NCBI GenBank assembly: GCA_963743285.1
Contig: CAVUPF010000002.1
Span: 248,001 to 312,000, forward strand
Origin: CAVUPF01 sp963743285
GTDB taxonomy: Bacteria > Actinomycetota > Thermoleophilia > Solirubrobacterales > 70-9
Direction of reading: 5' to 3'
DNA length: 64,000 nt
Shown here: in pieces, positions 26,657 to 35,778 of the stretch
Position numbering within the stretch: the first letter of the stretch is position 1
How the letters are laid out: every line of letters starts with the position of its first letter
Position numbers and translations under genes: made by a program
The notes under the pieces: model-generated
Database searches by the model: none
The model's input: the letters and a program-made list of their open reading frames with translations, nothing else
Told to the model about the DNA's origin: nothing

Positions 26657-26726
26657 GCCGCCATTCTCCCCTCCGGCCGCCGTGTGCAGCGGCCTGGACC
26701 TCTCTCGTCATTAAGGTGGCACCGAC

Positions 26727-27797
26727 TTGGAGCAGCGCCAGCCACTTCTGCACCGGATCGGCGAGGCCGCGGCGCGGTTCGGCGCCCGCCCGCCGCGCAA
26801 CCGCCGTCTGCGCCTCGCCATCCAGCTCGGGCTGGCGGTCCTGATCTTCGCTTTCCTCGTCCTCACGGTCGTCAGCCAGTGGTCGGAAATCAAGAGCGAG
26901 GGGGTCCACTTCCACGGCCTCTGGCTGATCCCGGCCTTTGTGGTGCTGCCCTGTTTTTACGCGCTCAGTGCGCTCGGCTGGGACTTCACGCTGCGCTTCC
27001 TCGGCTACCGGATCGGGGTCGGCAGGGCGCAGGTCGCCTGGGGCCAGCCGCTGCTCGCCCGCTACGTCCCGGGCAGCGTCCTCTACGTGCTGGGCAGGGT
27101 CCTGCTCTCCGAGCGAGCCGGGGTGCCGCGCCGCATCGCGATCGCCAGCATCGTCTACGAACAGGCGATCTCGGCGACCTCCGCGATTGTCGTCGCCGCC
27201 TACTTCATCATCAACCACCCCGAACTGCAGCACCAGCCCCTGCGCTGGGCGGTGCTGGTGCTGATCCCCGCCGCGATCGTGCTCCTTCACCCCCGCGTCT
27301 TCGGGCCGCTGGCCAACCGGGTGATGCGGGCCTTCGGGCGCGAGCCGCTGCCCGCCGTGATCTCGTTGCGCGGGGTGATCGCGCTGCTCGTCTTCTACTC
27401 CCTCAACTGGGGGGTCGTCGCGGTGGGGCTCTACTGCGTCGCCCGCTCGGTGACCACGATCGCGTTCAGCGACGTCCTGCTCGTCGGCTCCGCCCAGGCG
27501 ATCGGCTACTTCGCAGCGCTGGTCACGCTCGTCACCCCTGCCGGCCTCGGCGTTCGCGACGCCGCCTTCGCCTGGGCGGTCAAGGTGGCGACGCCGGGTG
27601 AAAGCTTCGCGGTCGGCTCGCTGATCGCGATCGCGGTGCGGGCGGTGCTGACCGTGGTCGAAGTGATCTACGTCGGCGTTGTCACCGCCCTCGGGCGCCG
27701 GCAGGGCTGGAGCATCCCGACCGGCGTGCTCCACGCCACGCCGCAGGAGCAGGCCGCCGGCCCGGAGTCTGGCGGCCCCTCGCCGGAGATTCTTTAG
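26727..27797 (+). CDS. Lysylphosphatidylglycerol synthase/flippase-like membrane protein
   Basis: A 356-residue membrane protein from a TTG start, with about eight hydrophobic segments. The pattern fits the LPG_synthase_TM (UPF0104) family: GQPLLARYVPGSVLYVLGRVLLSE in the first third and LVTLVTPAGLGVRDAAFAW in the last third (the P-G-G-x-G-x-R type loop). These proteins resemble the flippase half of MprF and move or sense lipids; none of the aminoacyl-transferase half is present. Next to it are a convergent mannosyltransferase-like gene and a PBP, so a role in envelope glycolipid traffic is reasonable but inferred. The C-terminal ~35 residues are polar. Confidence 0.75.
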   Translation: MEQRQPLLHRIGEAAARFGARPPRNRRLRLAIQLGLAVLIFAFLVLTVVSQWSEIKSEGVHFHGLWLIPAFVVLPCFYALSALGWDFTLRFLGYRIGVGRAQVAWGQPLLARYVPGSVLYVLGRVLLSERAGVPRRIAIASIVYEQAISATSAIVVAAYFIINHPELQHQPLRWAVLVLIPAAIVLLHPRVFGPLANRVMRAFGREPLPAVISLRGVIALLVFYSLNWGVVAVGLYCVARSVTTIAFSDVLLVGSAQAIGYFAALVTLVTPAGLGVRDAAFAWAVKVATPGESFAVGSLIAIAVRAVLTVVEVIYVGVVTALGRRQGWSIPTGVLHATPQEQAAGPESGGPSPEIL

Positions 27798-27856
27798 GCC
27801 CAGCCCATTCCGGCGTCCAGGCCGGCCGACCCAAAGGCGCCGTCTCAAGCCGGGGA

Positions 27857-27877
27857 GCCGCCAACCGTAGGGGGCGG
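27857..27877. terminator. Hairpin between convergent genes
   Basis: GCCGCC (27857-27862) pairs with GGCGGC (27872-27877) across nine bases, in the 154-base gap between the convergent genes ending at 27797 and 27952. No strong T-run is present on either side. It could act as a two-way terminator. Confidence 0.35.
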
Positions 27878-27951
27878 CCTTCGAGATCGCGAACGACAGA
27901 ATCTCAGATGGGCACGATCGGCTGCGCAACAGGAAGTTGTCTGGCCGCGGC

Positions 27952-29010
27952 TCAGCTCGGCAGCCGGGCGCCGAGCTGGAAGGCAGTCAGGGCGAGGACC
28001 AGCAACTGAAGCTTGCGATCGCGCGAGAGGGCGGTGAGAGGAAGGGTCCAGATCAGATACCAGGGCAAAAGCCAGGCGGTGGCGAGGAGGAGGCCGAAGG
28101 AGGCCCAGGCGGCGGCGCGCAACCAGTCGCCGCCGCGCCAGGTCCAGGCGAGCAGGTAGGCGAACAGGGCGGCGTAGAGGGCGAGGGCGGCGATCCTGAC
28201 CGGCTCCTTGCCGAGCCCGGTGAGCCGGGCGGCGGTGGAGGGGATGCTGAGGTGGCTCGTCTTGGACTGGTTCTCGCCGGCCAGCCCGATCGCAGCCAGC
28301 CAGTGCCAGCCGAAGGCGAGGTAGCCGGCGATGACCAACGCGGCGAGCGCGACCAGGGCGCCGATCAGCCAGCGCCCCCGCCGCGCCGATCCCAGCAGGG
28401 CGAAGGGGGCGAGGAAAGCGGTCGAGACCTTGACCGCGATCGCCGCGACGAGCGCCGCGCCGCCGCCGGCCTCGGCGGCGCAGAGGACGCCGCTGACCCC
28501 AAGCATCGCGAGCGCCATCGCCAGGCCGTCGTTGTGGGCGCCGCCGATGACCTGGACGAGGACGAGTGGGTTGAGGGCGACGAAGGCCGCCGCGCGCAGC
28601 GGCTCGACACCCCGGACTGCGGCGAGGCGCCCGGCGAGCGCCGCCACCGCAAGCACCGAGGCGGCGGCCAGCGCCTTCAGCGCCCACACCGCGGCGGAGA
28701 CCGGCAGCCAGGCGAGCGGATCGCTGGCCAGCGTGAACAGCGGCCCGTAGGCGCTGGGCGTGTGGGGCCAGGTGACGTAGGGGAAAGCGGGGTCGGCCGG
28801 TGCCGCGGCCGGGCCGCGGACGTAGGGGTCGATGCCGTGCAGGACGCCGAGCCGGGCGTAGTCGACGTAGCTGTAGACGTCGTGGGAGAGCAGCGGCGGG
28901 GTCAGCGCGAAGCCGAGGACCGCGACGGCGATCACCCCCCAGATTACCCGCCGCCCCAGCCTCGGTGCCACCACCAGGACGCCGAGATAGGCAGCGAAGC
29001 CAACCCACAT
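27952..29010 (-). CDS. Polyprenol-phosphate-mannose-dependent mannosyltransferase-like membrane protein (GT87/MptB-like)
   Basis: A 352-residue protein with about nine membrane helices. The first outside loop has LLSHDVYSYVDYARLGVLHG followed by DPYVRGP, with the Asp and Tyr-rich pattern of GT-C sugar transferases that use a lipid-linked mannose. LVQVIGGAHNDGLAMALAM and WLLPWYLIWTLPL are further family-like stretches. Such enzymes elongate mannose chains on lipid carriers on the outer face of the membrane. The ATG at 29010 is used; a CTG directly after the PBP stop would add eleven residues. It lies 33 bases downstream of the PBP gene on the same strand, suggesting joint expression. The exact acceptor is not known. 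Confidence 0.75.
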   Translation of the reverse strand: MWVGFAAYLGVLVVAPRLGRRVIWGVIAVAVLGFALTPPLLSHDVYSYVDYARLGVLHGIDPYVRGPAAAPADPAFPYVTWPHTPSAYGPLFTLASDPLAWLPVSAAVWALKALAAASVLAVAALAGRLAAVRGVEPLRAAAFVALNPLVLVQVIGGAHNDGLAMALAMLGVSGVLCAAEAGGGAALVAAIAVKVSTAFLAPFALLGSARRGRWLIGALVALAALVIAGYLAFGWHWLAAIGLAGENQSKTSHLSIPSTAARLTGLGKEPVRIAALALYAALFAYLLAWTWRGGDWLRAAAWASFGLLLATAWLLPWYLIWTLPLTALSRDRKLQLLVLALTAFQLGARLPS

Positions 29011-29043
29011 GAGGGCGTAGGCCGCCCCTGGAGCGATGCTCAG

Positions 29044-31191
29044 CTAACCACTCCTCGCCCCCGTGGGGGAGCCCTTCCCGACCCCGCCCCGTGAGGACGG
29101 ATTCGGTTCGGGCGGCAGCGGCGGCGGCGCGGGAGCGGGCTTCTGGCCCAGGCCGGGGGCGTAGGCGTCGGGGTTATAGCCGCCGACCGCGCCGCTTCCC
29201 GGTGGCGCCGCGCCGCCGTTGTGCGCAGCGATCGCGCGCCCACCGCCGCCGCCCGGCCCGGAGACCGTGTAGTGGCCGAAGAACGGCGCCCAGCTCACCT
29301 TTTCGGAGGGCGGCGTGATGTCCACGCAGGGCACGCTGGCATTGGCGTAGAGCGAGTGCCAGATCTCCGCCGGGTAGGTGCCGCCGAAAACGGTGATCCC
29401 GTTGACATCGGTCATCGAGATGGCGTTGGACTGCGGGTATCCGACCCAGACCACGCTGGTCAGGTTGGGCTGGTAGCCGGCGAACCAGGCGTCGGTGTAG
29501 TTGTCGGTTGTCCCCGTCTTGCCGGCCTGCCCCGCGCAGCCGGTATAGGCGGCGGTGCCGGTCCCTTCGGTGATGTTGTCGCGCAGCAGCCTCGTCACCT
29601 GGTAGGCGACCGCCCTGCTGATCACACGCTTCGGCTCGGCCGCTTCGGGACGTTCGACCTGCCCGTCGGGGAAGACGACCCTGCGGATCGCAACCGGATT
29701 GTGGCGGACGCCGCCGGAGGCGAGGGTCGCGTAAGCGTCCGCTAGTTCCAGCGGCGAGACGCCGATCCGCAGGCCGCCGATCCCTTCCGCCGGGAGCCCT
29801 TGCAGGTGGGTCGTGATCCCCATCGACTTCGCCGTCGCCGCCACGTTCGCCGGTCCGACGTCGAGGTCGAGCTGGGCGAAGACCGTGTTGTCGGAGGTGA
29901 CCGTCGCCTGTTTGAGGTTGATCGTCCCCTGGTAGCCCTCATCGGCCGTGTGCACCGTCCAGTGCCCCCACTTGGGGAGGTTGAGGTTGAGCGGTTTGGA
30001 GACGTAGTAGGTGGTGTAGGGGTCGATGCCCTGCTTTATCGCCGTGGTGAGGACGAAGGCCTTGAAGGTCGAGCCGGGCTGGCGGTGTCCCTGCGCGGCG
30101 AGGTTGAACTGGTTGCGCTGGTCGGGGGAGTTGGAGTCCATCGCCCTGATATCGCCGTCGCGCGGGTCGATCGAGACCAACGCCGAGGAGGGGTCGCTGG
30201 GGTCGGGGAGGGTCGAGCGCATCGCCTCCAGGCCGACGCTCTGCAGCTTGGGCTCGATCGTCGTGTAGACCTTCAGCCCTCCGTTGCGAACCGTCTGTGC
30301 GCCGTACTTGGCGATCAGCCGGTTTTCGACGTAGTTAAAGAAGTAGGGCTGGCGGTGCGCGAAGTAGCCCCGTGAGGGGTCCAGCTCGAGGCCGCTGCGC
30401 TCCGCCCGCGTGGCCAGGGCGGGGGAGAGGTAGCCGAGCTCCGCCATCTTGCCCAGCACCTCGTTGCGCCGTGCCCGGGCGGCGCGTGGGTTGAGGATCG
30501 GGTTGTACTGCGAGGGCGCCTGCGGCAGGCCGGCGAGCAGCGCCGCCTGCTCGAGGTCGAGCTTCCAGACCGGCCGTGAGAAGTAGATCCGCGAGGCGGC
30601 CTGGACGCCAGCCGCGGTGGCGCCGCCGATCGTCCCGTAGGAGGCGGTGTTCAGGTATTGGCCGAGGATTTCCCGCTTTGAGTGCTGCCCTGCGTACTCA
30701 ATCGCCAGCTTCGCTTCGATGATCTTGCGTTCGAGGGTGTGCGCTGGTCGCTGGATGCAGAGGTTGCGGACCAGCTGCTGGGTGATCGTCGAACCGCCCT
30801 CGACCGCCCTTCCCGCTTCGAGGTCCTTGACCGCGGCGCGGATGATTCCCTGCGGGTCGAGCGCCCCGTCTTGGTAGAAGCGCTGGTCCTCGATCGCCAC
30901 GGTCGCCTGCTGGAGGTCGCGCGGGACGAGGGCGATCGGGACCGGAGCGTGGGCCTCTTCGGAGGCGATAACCCCGAGCTTGCTGCCGTCGGCGGCGTAG
31001 AGGGTCGTGTTGCCGCCTCTGTCGACCGGCCTGCAGGCGGTGAGCGAAGGCGCCTTGGCGGCGACGTCGAGCACCCAGGAGGTCACGGCGATGACCGCGA
31101 TCGCAACCACCCCGGTCAAGGCCATGGCGGCGATCAGCAGCTTCTCACGTGCACCGCCACGGCGCCGGTGACGTCGGCTGCGCTGGCTCAT
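29044..31191 (-). CDS. Class A penicillin-binding protein (transglycosylase/transpeptidase)
   Basis: About 715 residues from ATG 31191 (a start 51 bases upstream adds an unlikely Cys-rich lead). A basic cytoplasmic stretch precedes a membrane helix at about 17-40. The GT51 domain has the catalytic Glu101 (AIEDQRFY) and GGSTITQQLVRN. The transpeptidase domain has STFK (Ser374, Lys377), SDN near 433 and KTGTT near 558. The C-terminal ~70 residues are a Gly/Pro/Ala-rich tail. It polymerises and cross-links peptidoglycan. It is followed by the mannosyltransferase-like gene on the same strand and lies close to a minimal MscS and an L,D-transpeptidase, so the area is rich in envelope functions. Confidence 0.96.
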   Translation of the reverse strand: MSQRSRRHRRRGGAREKLLIAAMALTGVVAIAVIAVTSWVLDVAAKAPSLTACRPVDRGGNTTLYAADGSKLGVIASEEAHAPVPIALVPRDLQQATVAIEDQRFYQDGALDPQGIIRAAVKDLEAGRAVEGGSTITQQLVRNLCIQRPAHTLERKIIEAKLAIEYAGQHSKREILGQYLNTASYGTIGGATAAGVQAASRIYFSRPVWKLDLEQAALLAGLPQAPSQYNPILNPRAARARRNEVLGKMAELGYLSPALATRAERSGLELDPSRGYFAHRQPYFFNYVENRLIAKYGAQTVRNGGLKVYTTIEPKLQSVGLEAMRSTLPDPSDPSSALVSIDPRDGDIRAMDSNSPDQRNQFNLAAQGHRQPGSTFKAFVLTTAIKQGIDPYTTYYVSKPLNLNLPKWGHWTVHTADEGYQGTINLKQATVTSDNTVFAQLDLDVGPANVAATAKSMGITTHLQGLPAEGIGGLRIGVSPLELADAYATLASGGVRHNPVAIRRVVFPDGQVERPEAAEPKRVISRAVAYQVTRLLRDNITEGTGTAAYTGCAGQAGKTGTTDNYTDAWFAGYQPNLTSVVWVGYPQSNAISMTDVNGITVFGGTYPAEIWHSLYANASVPCVDITPPSEKVSWAPFFGHYTVSGPGGGGGRAIAAHNGGAAPPGSGAVGGYNPDAYAPGLGQKPAPAPPPLPPEPNPSSRGGVGKGSPTGARSG

Positions 31192-31266
31192 CGGAGACAG
31201 GGTACTTCCGGGGGCCCGTCCAACCGTGCAACATCCGCACACCCCCGCCCCGCAATACCCGCCCGC

Positions 31267-31683
31267 TCAGGCCTGCGTGTCCCCGGTGGAGTGGTTGTGC
31301 ACGATCCCGTCGATGAGCAGCTGGTTGGGGATGACGACGGCGCTGCCGTCGCCGGGGTCGACGTAGGTGTAGGAGAGGGTGATGTCGGTGACTCGGCCGG
31401 CGGTTTCTTCGAAGCTGATCCGGTCGCCGATCTTGATCGGCTGGGTGACCGCGAGCTGGACGCCGGCGACCATGTTGGCGATCGTGTGCTGGGCAGCGAA
31501 GCCGACGATCAGGCCGATCACCGCGGTCGAGGCGAGGATGCCGGTCGCCAGCCGCTTCAGCTCGGTGAACTGGCTGAGCGCGATCGCCGCGAGCACCAAG
31601 ACGACTGCGACGATGAGGAGGCGACGCAGGACGCGCAGTCGGGTCCTCGTGGAGCGCGATACCTGTGAGACTTGCGGCGACAT
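31267..31683 (-). CDS. Minimal MscS-type mechanosensitive channel
   Basis: A 138-residue protein from ATG 31683 (a TTG three codons earlier is possible). It has a basic start, a hydrophobic helix at about 20-38, and a pore-like helix (ILASTAVIGLIVGFAAQHTIANMVAG) at about 48-75. The MscS beta domain follows (PIKIGDRISFEETAGRVTDI, VVIPNQLLIDGIVHNHS). The large C-terminal alpha/beta vestibule of E. coli MscS is missing. Such minimal channels release solutes under osmotic shock. Its ATG overlaps the ATG of the divergent CPBP gene within a CATG, so the two promoters must lie inside each other's coding region or upstream starts are wrong. Confidence 0.85.
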   Translation of the reverse strand: MSPQVSQVSRSTRTRLRVLRRLLIVAVVLVLAAIALSQFTELKRLATGILASTAVIGLIVGFAAQHTIANMVAGVQLAVTQPIKIGDRISFEETAGRVTDITLSYTYVDPGDGSAVVIPNQLLIDGIVHNHSTGDTQA

Positions 31684-32371
31684 GGAGGCCAACCTACCTT
31701 CAAGGCGCGCCTTCCCCTACTCCAACTGGGGCCCGAAAGTCGCCGTTCTGGGGGTATTCCTCGCTTTGGCGACGGGGCTCGTCTTGGGGATTCCCCCCGC
31801 CCTGATCGGCTATCGGCAAAACGGAGAACTGACGACCTGGGCGAACGTCGCGGTGCAGCTGGCGGAGGAGATCGGCTTCCTGCTGGTGCCGCTTTTCATC
31901 GCGGTGCGCTGGGGTGCCGCCTCCGTCAGTCAGGCGCTCGCCCGGCTGGGGGTGCGGCGCTTTCGGCCCTCGGCCCTACAGTGGATGGCGGCCGCGGTCG
32001 GCTTTTACCTACTCTGCTCCTTCGCCTACGCGGTCTTAATCGGGCAGCCCCACCAGGAAAACATCGCCAAGGCGTTCGGCGTGCCCGCAGTCCAGGTCCT
32101 CCTGATCGTCATCGCCGCTCCGATCTGCGAGGAGGTCTGCTTCCGCGGCATGCTGTTCGGCGGTCTGCGCGAGCGCCTGCCCCGATTCGCCGCGGCGCTG
32201 ATCAGCGGCGCCATCTTCGGCGCCCTGCACGCGACGACCGGAATCAGCGCCGTGCCGGTGCTGATCGTCTTCGGCTTCGCCCTTGCCCTGCTCTATGAGA
32301 AGACCGGCTCGATCATCCCCGGGATCCTCCTGCACATGCTGAACAATTCCGTCGCCCTGCTGGCCCGTTAG
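31682..32371 (+). CDS. CPBP (CAAX-type) intramembrane metalloprotease
   Basis: A 229-residue membrane protein from ATG 31682. It has six or more hydrophobic segments and the three motifs of the family: EEVCFRG (Glu-Glu-x3-Arg), FGALHA (Phe-x3-His), and HMLNN (His with Asn) near the C-terminus. These residues bind the metal and cut inside or near the membrane. Relatives process prenylated proteins, bacteriocins or anti-sigma factors. The substrate here is unknown. It is followed 10 bases later by an L,D-transpeptidase gene, suggesting one transcript. Confidence 0.88.
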   Translation: MEANLPSRRAFPYSNWGPKVAVLGVFLALATGLVLGIPPALIGYRQNGELTTWANVAVQLAEEIGFLLVPLFIAVRWGAASVSQALARLGVRRFRPSALQWMAAAVGFYLLCSFAYAVLIGQPHQENIAKAFGVPAVQVLLIVIAAPICEEVCFRGMLFGGLRERLPRFAAALISGAIFGALHATTGISAVPVLIVFGFALALLYEKTGSIIPGILLHMLNNSVALLAR

Positions 32372-32381
32372 CATCCCGCCG

Positions 32382-33377
32382 ATGAGCTCCCGCCGCATCC
32401 TCCGACCGGCTCTCGCAGCGCTGCTCGTGTTGGCTGGGGCGGCTCCGCTGGCCCAAGCGCTCGCCGCGCCGGCGAGCGCCGCGGCGGCAAACGCTTCCAC
32501 CCCGACCGCTCCACCCGCGGCCAAGATCAGGCTCCAGGTCGGCGGCCTTCACGCCGGCGAGGCACCGATCTACGCCACCGTCCCGGTCAGGGGCACGATC
32601 TCCCCCTTCGCGCCCGGCCAGAGGGTCGTGGTCAACTTCTACCTTGACTCTCGCCCACTGCTCAGCCGCACGATCGCGGTCAGCAAGGGCGCCGCCGGGA
32701 CCGGCGTCTTTCAGACCTCCGTCGTGATCCATACCGACGGCCGCTACGCGGTCAGTGCCACCCACGCCGCCGAGCCGACCCTCGGCCGCGCGAGCGCCCC
32801 CCGCACCCGCTGGCGGGTGCGCTTCCCATCCCTTCACCCCGGTCAGTGCGGCGATGTAGTCGGCGGCTTCAAAGCCGCGCTGGCGAAGATGGGCTACGTC
32901 TCCGGCGGCGGGCGCTGCTTCAACGCCCGCCTCGGCCGCGAGGTCCTCGCCTACCGCAAAGTCAACGGGATGGCCCGCGATCAGCAGGCCGGCGCCCGTC
33001 TCGTGCAGGCGGCCTTCGACGGTCGCGGCGGCTACCGCGTCCGCCACCCGGCGGCCGGCGAACACGCCGAAGTGCCGCTCGCAATGCAGGTCCTCGTCCT
33101 CACCAAAGGCGCGCACCCCTTTGCCATCTATCCGGTATCCACCGGCAAGCCCTCGACCCCGACCGTCACCGGCCACTACCACTTCTACCTGCGCTCCCCT
33201 GGCTACAACTCAGAGGGCATGTACTACTCCTTTTACTGGTACCGCGGCTACGCTGTCCACGGGTACGCCGAAGTCCCCAACTACCCCGCCAGCCACGGCT
33301 GCGTCCGCACCTACATCGCCGACCAGCCCCGCATCTACTACGAACTGCACCAGGGCGAGAGCATCTTCGTCTTTTGA
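32382..33377 (+). CDS. L,D-transpeptidase (YkuD family), secreted
   Basis: A 331-residue exported protein. The signal peptide is at about 1-30 (LRPALAALLVLAGAAPLAQA), followed by an Ala/Pro/Thr linker and a beta-sandwich-like domain (about 50-150). A peptidoglycan-binding-like stretch comes next (FKAALAKMGYVSGGGRCFNARLG). The YkuD domain has the catalytic motif HGYAEVP, then SHGCVR with Cys307 near the end. It should cross-link peptidoglycan between two meso-diaminopimelate residues or anchor proteins to it. It follows a CPBP protease gene and is followed by a perfect hairpin. Confidence 0.93.
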   Translation: MSSRRILRPALAALLVLAGAAPLAQALAAPASAAAANASTPTAPPAAKIRLQVGGLHAGEAPIYATVPVRGTISPFAPGQRVVVNFYLDSRPLLSRTIAVSKGAAGTGVFQTSVVIHTDGRYAVSATHAAEPTLGRASAPRTRWRVRFPSLHPGQCGDVVGGFKAALAKMGYVSGGGRCFNARLGREVLAYRKVNGMARDQQAGARLVQAAFDGRGGYRVRHPAAGEHAEVPLAMQVLVLTKGAHPFAIYPVSTGKPSTPTVTGHYHFYLRSPGYNSEGMYYSFYWYRGYAVHGYAEVPNYPASHGCVRTYIADQPRIYYELHQGESIFVF

Positions 33378-33379
33378 GT

Positions 33380-33394
33380 GCCCGCGCAGCGGGC
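33380..33394 (+). terminator. Hairpin directly after the L,D-transpeptidase gene
   Basis: GCCCGC-GCA-GCGGGC, a perfect 6-base stem with a 3-base loop, begins two bases after the stop. It has no T-run but is placed as a terminator. The rest of the gap up to pyrE (33395-33668) shows no gene or recognisable site. Confidence 0.45.
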
Positions 33395-33668
33395 GCCCTG
33401 AGTGGTGGTACGCCTCAGGTGACCGCCAAATGGCCCGCGGTGGGCTGCGAGGCAGCCGGGACATTTAGGAAGCTCGCCTGGCATCCTGTCTGAGTTCGGC
33501 GCCTGAATCGGGATCGTGGGCCTTGAGCCGCTTCGACGAGCTCGACTCCGCCTCGGAGAGCGCCGCAGGCTCGCCGAGGACACTCGTCGGCGGGATCGGG
33601 GCCAGCGCCGCGCCGGGTGTCGTGGCGCGGGAGCTCGGGGCGGCTCGGGTCCATAGGATGCCCGCCAA

Positions 33669-34235
33669 GTGCCCGACCTCGATGCCGCCAAGCGCACCCT
33701 GCTCGCCGAGTTGCGTGCGCATTCGCTGCTGATCGGCACGGTCAGGCTCTCAAGCGGCGCCACGGCCAGTTACTACGTCGATGCGCGCCGCGCCCTACTT
33801 CGCCCGCCTGGCTTCCACGCTGCCGGTTTCCTGATTGCTGCCGCCGCGACCGAGGCGGGGGCCGTCGCGGTCGGCGGACCCGTGATGGCGGCGATCCCGC
33901 TCGCCTGCGCCGCGATCGCCGTCCCCGGCGGCGCCGGTCTGCTCGGATTCTTCGTCCGCAAGGAGCGAAAGGAACACGGACTGCAGCGCTGGGTCGAGGG
34001 GCCGGTTGAGCCCGGCGATCGCTGCCTCGTGGTGGAGGACACGGTTACCACCGGCGCATCGACCGCCGCCGCGATCGACCGCATCCGCACCGAGGGCTTG
34101 GAGGTGGCCGCCGTGCTCAGCGTCGTCGACCGGCTCGCCGGCGGCGGCGCGGCGATCGAGGCCGCCGCCGAGGCTCCCTACCGCGCTTTGGTCACGATCG
34201 ACGAACTCTACCCCGACCGTCCCGACCGTAATTGA
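33669..34235 (+). CDS. pyrE: Orotate phosphoribosyltransferase
   Basis: A 188-residue type I phosphoribosyltransferase from a GTG start. It has the substrate loop YYVDARRALLRPPGF, a catalytic flexible loop FVRKERKEHG, and the PRPP-binding motif CLVVEDTVTTGAST near residue 120. It makes orotidine monophosphate from orotate and PRPP in pyrimidine synthesis. The next gene encodes the following step, orotidine monophosphate decarboxylase, about 50 bases downstream on the same strand. Confidence 0.95.
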   Translation: MPDLDAAKRTLLAELRAHSLLIGTVRLSSGATASYYVDARRALLRPPGFHAAGFLIAAAATEAGAVAVGGPVMAAIPLACAAIAVPGGAGLLGFFVRKERKEHGLQRWVEGPVEPGDRCLVVEDTVTTGASTAAAIDRIRTEGLEVAAVLSVVDRLAGGGAAIEAAAEAPYRALVTIDELYPDRPDRN

Positions 34236-34285
34236 GGCTTGAGCCCCGGCTGCCGGGGCCGCTCGCCGTAGACTCGCCTGCACCG

Positions 34286-35233
34286 ATGCCCCACTTCGCC
34301 GACCGGCTGCTCGACGCGATCGAGGCGACGCACAGCTACCTGGCGGTCGGCCTTGACCCCAGCCTCGCCTCCCTGCCGCCCGAGTTGCTCGGCCGGCCCG
34401 AGAGCCTCGCGCAGGCCGCCGCGGCGGCAGAGCGCTTCTGCTTCGCGATCGTCGACGGGGTCGCCGGGATCGTGCCCGCCGTGAAGCCCCAGTCGGCCTT
34501 CTTTGAGCAGTTCGGTGCTGCGGGCCTCGCTGCACTGGAGCGCCTGATCGCCTATAGCCACGAAGCGGGGCTGGTGGTCATCGAGGACGCCAAGCGCGGC
34601 GACATCGGTACGACGATGGAGGCTTACGCGACCGCGCTGTTGGGTCGCCAGGAGCTGAGCGGCGCCGAGCTCCCCCTCTCTGTTCACGACGCCGACGCGG
34701 TCACCCTCTCGCCCTACCTGGGCGCCGACTCACTGGCGCCGATGATCGAGACGGCCGGTCGCTTTAACAAGGGTCTCTTCGTGCTTGTCAGGACGAGCAA
34801 CCCGGGCTCGGGCGAACTCCAGACCCTGAGAGGCGCCGACGGGCGGTGCCTCTTCGAACACGTCGCCGCGATGGTAGCCAGGCTCGGTGTCGACGACGTA
34901 GGGGAGCACGGATTTTCCAGCATCGGCGCCGTCTGCGGGCTGACCTTTGCCGAGGATGCCGTGCGCCTTCGCGCCCTGATGCCGCGCTCGCTTTTCTTGG
35001 TTCCTGGACTCGGCTCTCAGGGCGGGCACAGCTCCGATTTCCCACTCTTCCTAAACGAAGACGGCCACGGTGCGATCGCGGCCGCGGCCCGCGCAATCGA
35101 CTCCGGCTGGCGCTCCTGGCCCGCGCAGGCCGACCCCGCTGAGCGGGTTCGTCGCGGCTCCCGCTCGGCGGCCGAGCAGGTCAACGCGGACCTCCGCCAA
35201 GGCCTGCTCGGAGTCGATCTCTGGCGCTGGTAG
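34286..35233 (+). CDS. pyrF: Orotidine-5'-phosphate decarboxylase (type 2)
   Basis: A 315-residue barrel enzyme that removes carbon dioxide from orotidine monophosphate to give UMP. The start at ATG 34286 (MPHFADRLL) matches the conserved beginning. A TTG that overlaps the pyrE stop (34232) would add 18 residues with no sign of conservation. The active-site motif EDAKRGDIGTT is present, with LAVGLDPSL at the N-terminus and FLVPGLGSQGG near the end. The length and motifs place it in the longer type 2 subfamily common in actinobacteria. Confidence 0.95.
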   Translation: MPHFADRLLDAIEATHSYLAVGLDPSLASLPPELLGRPESLAQAAAAAERFCFAIVDGVAGIVPAVKPQSAFFEQFGAAGLAALERLIAYSHEAGLVVIEDAKRGDIGTTMEAYATALLGRQELSGAELPLSVHDADAVTLSPYLGADSLAPMIETAGRFNKGLFVLVRTSNPGSGELQTLRGADGRCLFEHVAAMVARLGVDDVGEHGFSSIGAVCGLTFAEDAVRLRALMPRSLFLVPGLGSQGGHSSDFPLFLNEDGHGAIAAAARAIDSGWRSWPAQADPAERVRRGSRSAAEQVNADLRQGLLGVDLWRW

Positions 35234-35778
35234 GAGCGAGACGATGGCCGAGCTGACGCCGCTTGCACTCAGCGCCGAAGGAGGTCTTTAGCAGGACTCG
35301 CCGAGGACCGTTGACGCGGCCTCAACTCCGTGAGGCAGGCGATGCGCGGATAGCCGGGGTCTTCCACTTGCCCGACAGCCTCCGGCTGGCGGCCAAAGGC
35401 GCCAGAATGCTTGAGCCCTACAGCGACCTGACAGGGCGCGCCTTCGGTGCAGTTCGAGTTGCGCAGCGAACCAGCCGCGGTTCGGCGGTGTCGCCCCAGT
35501 GCGGAGGGAACTTGGCGCCCTCGTACGGCGGTTATCAAGTTTTGGCCCCTTTCTCTGACCAGCCTTGACAGCAGCGATACCCGGGAGTACCGTTGCTCAG
35601 CCGCTGGTTGCGGACAGGGTATATCGGGAACGCCAAGGATCGCATCCCTCAGGGAGGCGACGGCGATGAAGTCAGGAGAGCCTTAGTGGTCCGAAGGGCA
35701 TGGGGATGGGAATGTATGCCTAACTGGCGCCGGTTCAGCGGCCGGTTACGCCCTTGCCAAGCCCGGCCGGTTTGGCGC
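35234..35778. other. Intergenic stretch before the giant secreted-protein operon
   Basis: No convincing gene. A 101-codon frame (35263-35568, +) has no domain and no ribosome site and is not called. The reading frame of the following gene stays open upstream to 35593, but the residues there are Arg/Trp-rich and look untranslated. A good promoter candidate lies at 35565-35593. Confidence 0.4.
35565..35593 (+). promoter_or_regulatory. Sigma-A-type promoter candidate for the giant operon
   Basis: A perfect -35 box TTGACA (35565-35570) is followed, after a 17-base spacer, by TACCGT (35588-35593), which shares three of six bases with the consensus. A second AT-rich box, TATATC, lies about 35 bases further on. 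Transcription from here would leave an untranslated leader of about 180 bases before ATG 35779. Confidence 0.4.

Noticed and set aside
35593..35778. Upstream start (TTG 35593) for the first giant protein
   Set aside because: It would lie inside the promoter candidate and add 62 Arg/Trp-rich residues in front of an already late signal sequence.
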